From: an uncultured Clostridia bacterium
GTDB lineage: Bacteria; Bacillota; Clostridia; Christensenellales; UBA1242
Length of the DNA stretch: 19,311 nt
Direction: 5' to 3'
Assembly: GCA_944384475.1 (NCBI GenBank)
Contig: CALWTN010000017.1
Coordinates: 1 to 19,311 of the forward strand
The translations under genes were made by a program, and so were the position numbers. Shown in pieces: positions 16,093 through 19,311 of the stretch. The first letter of the stretch is position 1. Every line of letters starts with the position of its first letter. A model generated the notes under the pieces. That model worked only from the letters and a program-made list of their open reading frames with translations. It had not been told where the DNA came from and made no database searches.

Positions 16093-16129
16093 CTTTTCCT
16101 CCAAAGATTTTTTTGACATAAAGAAAATA

Positions 16130-16135
16130 TTTATA
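16130..16135 (-). promoter_or_regulatory. Probable -10 box of the Myb/SANT-like gene
   Basis: TATAAA (16135-16130) on the minus strand would start transcription near 16123, about 31 bases before the ATG at 16092, leaving room for its GGAGG site. No clear -35 box is seen; an 11-base A tract (16150-16140 on this strand) lies just upstream. Confidence 0.4.
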
Positions 16136-16158
16136 CTTATTTTTTTTTTTACTCAGCA

Positions 16159-16164
16159 TATATT
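16159..16164 (+). promoter_or_regulatory. Probable -10 box of the 16171 gene, predicted leaderless
   Basis: TATATT (16159-16164), then six bases (TATCAC) and the ATG at 16171. The spacing equals that at holB and addB. The -35 region at 17 bases (CTTATT) is weak. It shares the short gap and the T11 tract (16140-16150) with the divergent promoter. Confidence 0.45.
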
Positions 16165-16170
16165 TATCAC

Positions 16171-17010
16171 ATGAAAACTTATCAACTATTCAGCAAATAT
16201 CCTTGTTTAGTTAAATGGCAAGATGGCGAAGAGCTTATCGATGAAGGCATGTCACTGCAGTTTGACAAGCCCGAAAAACTGTATGTATATCCCACCACAG
16301 GTCGAAGAGAAGACTTGCCTTTTGTGCTTGACATGAACGCAAACTTTTCGCCTGTTAGAGTTTTTTCACTTGGCGAAAAGGAGGTCTATTTTTTAGAAGA
16401 GAGTCCCTCAGGCGTAGTTGCTAAAGAAAAAATAACGGCAAATGGCAAAACCCTCTCCTTTAAAATAGCGACAAACAAAGTCGAGATTGAAACGGATGAG
16501 GTTATCAAATCTTGTGAAATTTGCAAGCCTAAAACATACGAGATAATAAGCCATGAAAATTTTGTGATTTTAAAAATAAAAGGCGAACGCTATGATCAAG
16601 CGGTGATTTTTAATTGCGACAACAATTCTTTAAACAGCGTTTCTGCATCAAAAATTGATTTCATTGATGGCGAATTGATATGCGAAAAGTATGGCAGAGA
16701 AGAAAAGTTTGTTTTTGCTGAAGGCGAACTTATCAAAACAAAATCTCTTCAAACGCTTTCTAGAAATAATAAAATAATAGGCATGCTTTTCTTACAAAAA
16801 ATAAAGAACAAAGAATATCGTGAGGCCAGCCTGTTGCTGAGCGATCGGCTCGGCTCTAACGAAGATAAACTTGTCGCATATTTTGGCGAAATCCAAGATT
16901 TTCTGCCTCTTGATGAAAACACTTTTTTGGTTATAAAAAAATCAGGCCATTATGTTGTAAAACTTGACCTGAATGAAGATAAAATTGTAAATATAGAAAT
17001 TTTAGATTAG
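16171..17010 (+). CDS. Unknown 279-residue soluble protein
   Basis: I do not recognise the family. The protein begins MKTYQLFSKYPCLVKWQDGE and has no signal peptide or membrane segment. It is rich in short alternating hydrophobic/charged strands (for example KEVYFLEES, NFVILKIKGERYD, NTFLVIKKSGHYVVKLDL), suggesting an all-beta fold, with one helical segment near residues 205-240. There is no Shine-Dalgarno sequence, and the only close upstream signal is a -10-like TATATT six bases before the ATG, so translation may start on a leaderless mRNA. It is divergent from the Myb/SANT-like gene and converges with the first membrane paralogue; the two reading frames overlap by four bases at their stops. 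Reality as a gene is well supported by its length and clean frame. Confidence 0.75.
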   Translation: MKTYQLFSKYPCLVKWQDGEELIDEGMSLQFDKPEKLYVYPTTGRREDLPFVLDMNANFSPVRVFSLGEKEVYFLEESPSGVVAKEKITANGKTLSFKIATNKVEIETDEVIKSCEICKPKTYEIISHENFVILKIKGERYDQAVIFNCDNNSLNSVSASKIDFIDGELICEKYGREEKFVFAEGELIKTKSLQTLSRNNKIIGMLFLQKIKNKEYREASLLLSDRLGSNEDKLVAYFGEIQDFLPLDENTFLVIKKSGHYVVKLDLNEDKIVNIEILD

Positions 17011-17576
17011 TTAGAAACTGATGTTCTCTGCAATTTTTTAATAAACAAAGTTATTTCTTTGACTGACGGAATGGTAAACCCTGCACCAATCGTAAGCAAA
17101 CTTAACGCCGCAGGAATTATAGTTCCATATCCAAACGTCGTGCTAGGAAGATGATTGTTTTCAAAATAGAAAATTAAAAGAATTGTTGCCACTGTGCCTA
17201 TAATCGCCAAAATCAAAGAGATTATTCTCATTGGCAAAGCCATATTAAGTTTGTTTGAAACGTTTTGTTTCTTTTCTGGAAGAGTTACGCCGATCAATGT
17301 CAACAAACTAAGCACAAACATTGCCACCGTTAAAATAAAGAACACGATCATAACCACAGACGAAGCCACATAAAGCGCACCTTGCGTTCCCAAAGTTTGT
17401 GAAACTTCGCCAATCAAAAACATTGATTGGAAAACGTTGTATAAAACATTGTCACTTGTGGCTGGTGCGGCTGCAACTTCCACCAACATTGGCAAAAAAA
17501 GCAAACCAATGCACAATAAACTTACAACCATGCCTACGATGCTTCCAACAAGCCCCCTAATTTTAAGCTCTTTCAT
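17007..17576 (-). CDS. Four-helix membrane protein, paralogue 1 of 3
   Basis: A 189-residue integral membrane protein of unknown function. The start MKELKIRGLVGSIVGMVVSL opens TM1; a loop of about 45 residues follows; then TM2 (ASSVVMIVFFILTVAM), TM3 (MRIISLILAIIGTVATILLI) and TM4 (GTIIPAALSLLTIGAGF), ending in a basic tail. It resembles the next two genes in helix layout and in short motifs: an IxG N-terminus, a Lys/Asn-rich link before TM3, and G.I.P at TM4. The frame is open to 17609, but the ATG at 17576 follows GGAGG by seven bases. It has its own promoter and lies 84 bases from paralogue 2. Its stop overlaps that of the convergent gene at 16171, and no terminator is seen between them. 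Confidence 0.8.
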   Translation of the reverse strand: MKELKIRGLVGSIVGMVVSLLCIGLLFLPMLVEVAAAPATSDNVLYNVFQSMFLIGEVSQTLGTQGALYVASSVVMIVFFILTVAMFVLSLLTLIGVTLPEKKQNVSNKLNMALPMRIISLILAIIGTVATILLIFYFENNHLPSTTFGYGTIIPAALSLLTIGAGFTIPSVKEITLFIKKLQRTSVSN

Positions 17577-17594
17577 CTGCTTTCCTCCATTTGT

Positions 17595-17622
17595 ATTATA
17601 CAAAAACAAAACAATTTATCAA
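17595..17622 (-). promoter_or_regulatory. Promoter of membrane paralogue 1
   Basis: TTGATA (17622-17617), a 16-base spacer and a perfect TATAAT (17600-17595) on the minus strand. The predicted start near 17588 coincides with the GGAGG site (17588-17584), so the leader is only about 12 bases. Confidence 0.7.
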
Positions 17623-17649
17623 AATAAAATCTCGCCTTAGCGAGATTTT
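17620..17649 (-). terminator. Intrinsic terminator of membrane paralogue 2
   Basis: AAAATCTCGC (17626-17635) and GCGAGATTTT (17640-17649) form a 10-bp stem with a four-base loop, about 12 bases after the stop of the upstream gene. On the minus strand the T-rich end (ATTTTATTTTG) runs into the -35 box of the next promoter. Confidence 0.8.
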
Positions 17650-17660
17650 GTTTAAGTTTT

Positions 17661-18140
17661 CTATTTTGCACTGTATATTTTTTTGTCATATGCCACAAAC
17701 GCACCAACAACCGCCAAAATTGATGCCAGAAACACAGTAATAGGCCCTGCACCAACACTTGCACCAACGCCAGCAACAGCGACATATACAATCATAAAAA
17801 TCAAAGCCATCAGCGCAGAAATCATGTTTATGATTGAAAGCGTTCTGTTTGCAGTGGTCATATTTAACGCACGAACATCAAATATTCCTCCAAAAAGACC
17901 TATTGCACTTAATATAATCATGACGATCGACAAAATTAAAGTCAAAATATAGAATGCGCTAGATGCGATATAAAAACCAATGCTAGCCCCTCCCACAGTT
18001 GCCAAATTTGTTATTGCACCGTAAATTGAATTTTTTGCCGCACCCTCTATCATGTTTAGCACGAAGAAACATAAAGTCATTATCCCCGCAATATGCACAA
18101 GAGCGTTGCCAATAATGCATCTAATTTGCGTTTTTTTCAT
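17661..18140 (-). CDS. Four-helix membrane protein, paralogue 2 of 3
   Basis: A 159-residue integral membrane protein of unknown function. Four hydrophobic helices: near residues 5-28, 50-82 (a long segment including FYILTLILSIVMIILSAIGL), 95-121 and 126-150, ending YDKKIYSAK. It shares the IIGNAL/ILGNAL N-terminus and the N-R-x-L-S-I link before TM3 with paralogue 3. The short loop after TM1 is much smaller than in its siblings. The frame is open to 18194, but the ATG at 18140 follows AAGGAGG by eight bases and aligns with the other paralogues. That ribosome binding site is buried in a strong hairpin (18148-18178). I see no convincing promoter of its own, so expression may depend on read-through from paralogue 3. 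Confidence 0.8.
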   Translation of the reverse strand: MKKTQIRCIIGNALVHIAGIMTLCFFVLNMIEGAAKNSIYGAITNLATVGGASIGFYIASSAFYILTLILSIVMIILSAIGLFGGIFDVRALNMTTANRTLSIINMISALMALIFMIVYVAVAGVGASVGAGPITVFLASILAVVGAFVAYDKKIYSAK

Positions 18141-18178
18141 AAAAAAATCCTCCTTAGGCATATTTTGCCCAAAGAGGA
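18141..18178 (-). terminator. Terminator or attenuator hairpin that contains the ribosome binding site of paralogue 2
   Basis: In the minus-strand RNA, bases 18178-18166 pair with 18160-18148 over 13 consecutive positions (11 Watson-Crick, two G-U) around the loop AAAUA. Seven U residues (18147-18141) follow, and the AUG comes directly after. It is a canonical intrinsic terminator for the upstream gene, and its 3' arm contains AAGGAGG (18155-18149). The two G-U pairs would be A-C mismatches in plus-strand RNA, so the structure suits only minus-strand transcripts. Confidence 0.75.
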
Positions 18179-18194
18179 AATTTTTATTATTCAA

Positions 18195-18713
18195 TTATGA
18201 TTTCTTTTTGCTTGGAGCAATGAAAGCACTAACAAGTGCAAGCAATCCGCAAATCATAGGCAGAATTGCGCCGCCGTGAGCCGTAATTTCATAACCGTTC
18301 TTGCTGCCCAAAACATCAGTAACAACTGAAGCATCTGCAAATGCTGCGATAGAGCAAATCATAGCGATTAAACCAAACACAAGCAAAACAAGAGAAAGAA
18401 TTCTGTTGTAGAATGTAAGGTTTAATTTTTTGTTGCCGATGATAACTCCAACAAGGCTAACGATTGATGTGATTGCAACAATGCACGCAATGATTGCAAA
18501 CATCAAGTAGAACACAAGCGCTGCCTTGCTTGTGCCGTCAGCGTCTGCAATGTGTCCCAATGCATCAAACACGCTTGACCCTTCAACTGCTTCGCTTGCC
18601 TCACCTGCAACCCACACTCTGCTTGCGCTCCATGGCAAAGCCATAAATGCGAGACCTGCAACTGAGAACACCAAAAGCAATGCGTTGCCAAGTATTCCTC
18701 TAAGTTTTTTCAT
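18195..18713 (-). CDS. Four-helix membrane protein, paralogue 3 of 3
   Basis: A 172-residue integral membrane protein of unknown function. TM1 spans about 5-27 (GILGNALLLVFSVAGLAFM); a loop of about 37 residues carrying several acidic residues follows; TM2 is near 65-92, TM3 near 103-125 and TM4 near 147-166, with a KKKS tail. The first loop (VWVAGEASEAVEGSSVFDAL) probably faces outside. The frame is open to 18764, but the ATG at 18713 follows AAAGGAGGG and aligns with the siblings. It is first of the three and has its own promoter. The family resembles small four-helix proteins with an extracytoplasmic first loop, but I cannot name one. Confidence 0.82.
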   Translation of the reverse strand: MKKLRGILGNALLLVFSVAGLAFMALPWSASRVWVAGEASEAVEGSSVFDALGHIADADGTSKAALVFYLMFAIIACIVAITSIVSLVGVIIGNKKLNLTFYNRILSLVLLVFGLIAMICSIAAFADASVVTDVLGSKNGYEITAHGGAILPMICGLLALVSAFIAPSKKKS

Positions 18714-18735
18714 TTTTCCCTCCTTTACAATACGT

Positions 18736-18764
18736 ATTCTATCACAAAAAAAACAATATTCCAA
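18736..18764 (-). promoter_or_regulatory. Promoter of membrane paralogue 3, overlapping a palindrome
   Basis: TTGGAA (18764-18759), a 17-base spacer and TAGAAT (18741-18736), preceded by TGA as an extended -10. The perfect palindrome AATACGTATT (18729-18738) overlaps the end of the -10 box and the start region, where a repressor would block transcription. It is short enough to be chance. Confidence 0.65.
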
Positions 18765-18777
18765 ACAATTTACTGTA

Positions 18778-18806
18778 TTGACAACAATTTTTAAGTATGT
18801 TAAAAT
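18778..18806 (+). promoter_or_regulatory. Consensus promoter of the 18825 gene
   Basis: TTGACA (18778-18783), a 17-base spacer and TAAAAT (18801-18806) with an upstream TGT as an extended -10. The start point is near 18813, followed by a GAGGG ribosome binding site at 18814-18818. It lies back to back with the promoter of membrane paralogue 3, the two -35 boxes being 13 bases apart. Confidence 0.8.
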
Positions 18807-18824
18807 TTTGTAAGAGGGACAAAA

Positions 18825-19274
18825 ATGACGGAAGAAGTAAAAAAATTTGATGAAACTTTTAATAATTTGTTTGATTTCTTTCTAGAAACCGATTTCCCAA
18901 ATAAAAAGATTGAGAGTTATTTCGTAAGATCTGTGGCTTATGACTTGGGAGAACTTAGCGGTGCGTTTTATAAAAAGTTTTATGAAGAAAATATAGACTA
19001 TTATGCTTGCTATTATCCTTTTATAGAAAATATGTATAAAAAATCACTGCTCTATAACAAGTTTATTAAATCAAACGGAAATTTAAACATGCTTGTTAAT
19101 GGTTTTAAGCATATTGATGAAAGTTTTAAAGCACCTTTTTCAGCCGAAAAAGAAGCCAAACATTTTTTAAGTTTGCAACAAAGTTACTATCAACAGCTAA
19201 AAAGTGACGCTTTTGATGACATTTCATACATTAAAATCGATGAAGAAAGCGCTATAAATATATTTAAAAAATAA
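18825..19274 (+). CDS. Unknown 149-residue protein
   Basis: I do not recognise the family. The protein starts MTEEVKKFDETFNNLFDFFL and is rich in aromatic residues (many Tyr and Phe, for example FYKKFYEENIDYYACYYPF) with predicted helices throughout and no membrane segment or signal peptide. The composition suggests a compact all-helical soluble protein. GAGGG lies six bases before the ATG, behind a consensus promoter, and a strong terminator coincides with its end, so it is a self-contained transcription unit. It is divergent from the membrane paralogue cluster, with which it shares a 111-base intergenic region. Function cannot be inferred. Confidence 0.78.
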   Translation: MTEEVKKFDETFNNLFDFFLETDFPNKKIESYFVRSVAYDLGELSGAFYKKFYEENIDYYACYYPFIENMYKKSLLYNKFIKSNGNLNMLVNGFKHIDESFKAPFSAEKEAKHFLSLQQSYYQQLKSDAFDDISYIKIDEESAINIFKK

Positions 19275-19304
19275 AAAAAGAATGCAGTTTTGCATTCTTT
19301 TTTT
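19273..19304 (+). terminator. Intrinsic terminator after the 18825 gene
   Basis: A 14-bp perfect stem (AAAAAAAGAATGCA, loop GTTT, then the complement) whose 3' arm ends in seven T. The core is GAATGCA/TGCATTC. The flanking A and T runs make it potentially bidirectional, so it may also end a minus-strand transcript entering from the right edge. Confidence 0.9.
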
Positions 19305-19311
19305 GAAATTA

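Noticed and set aside
16093..16119. ATG at 16119 as the start of the Myb/SANT-like gene (a further leaderless candidate)
   Set aside because: No ribosome binding site is present, and the in-frame ATG at 16092 has an ideal GGAGG at five bases. The -10 box is ten bases from 16119, unlike the six bases at the other leaderless candidates.
18766..18824. Possible ncRNA between the divergent promoters
   Set aside because: The region is fully explained by two back-to-back promoters and a ribosome binding site; no hairpin with a U tract is present.

Overview
The window looks like a chromosomal stretch of an AT-rich Bacillota (Firmicutes), most likely an uncultured clostridial lineage. The reasons are the holB-ricT-tRNA1(Val) methyltransferase gene order (as around yaaT/yabB in Bacillus), an AddAB recombination nuclease instead of RecBCD, strong GGAGG ribosome binding sites, and a Myb/SANT-type regulator of a kind known from this phylum. 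I see no rRNA, tRNA, CRISPR array, transposase or integrase. No stretch longer than 300 bases lacks a gene.

Layout, mostly on the minus strand. (1) 1-815: a near-consensus promoter drives a 30-residue ORF translationally coupled (ATGA) to an unknown gene that runs off the left edge. (2) 825-3328: a compact operon, holB (DNA polymerase III delta'), ricT (PSP1 protein) and trmN6-like methyltransferase, whose genes overlap. (3) 3380-6788: uppP (undecaprenyl-diphosphate phosphatase) followed closely by a P-type Ca2+-ATPase, ended by a terminator that holds the ATPase stop codon in its loop. (4) 6845-9228: a 773-residue membrane-anchored coiled-coil protein with four evenly spaced AT-hook motifs. 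(5) 9276-15349: addB-addA, coupled by ATGA. (6) 15376-17010: a Myb/SANT-like putative regulator, divergent from an unknown 279-residue protein. (7) 17007-18764: three tandem paralogous four-helix membrane proteins, each with its own control signals. (8) 18778-19304: a divergent unknown 149-residue gene with consensus promoter and strong terminator.

The functional themes are replication and repair (HolB, AddAB), tRNA and RNA metabolism (methyltransferase, RicT), and envelope and ion homeostasis (UppP, Ca2+-ATPase). There are also several uncharacterised proteins, of which the AT-hook membrane protein and the three-paralogue cluster are the most unusual.

The control signals are also informative. 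holB, addB and the 16171 gene have no Shine-Dalgarno sequence, and each start codon lies exactly six bases after a -10-like hexamer, which predicts leaderless mRNAs. Most other genes have a clear GGAGG-type site. Between two of the membrane paralogues, a 13-bp terminator hairpin contains the ribosome binding site of the next gene. All promoter, terminator and regulatory calls were made by eye.
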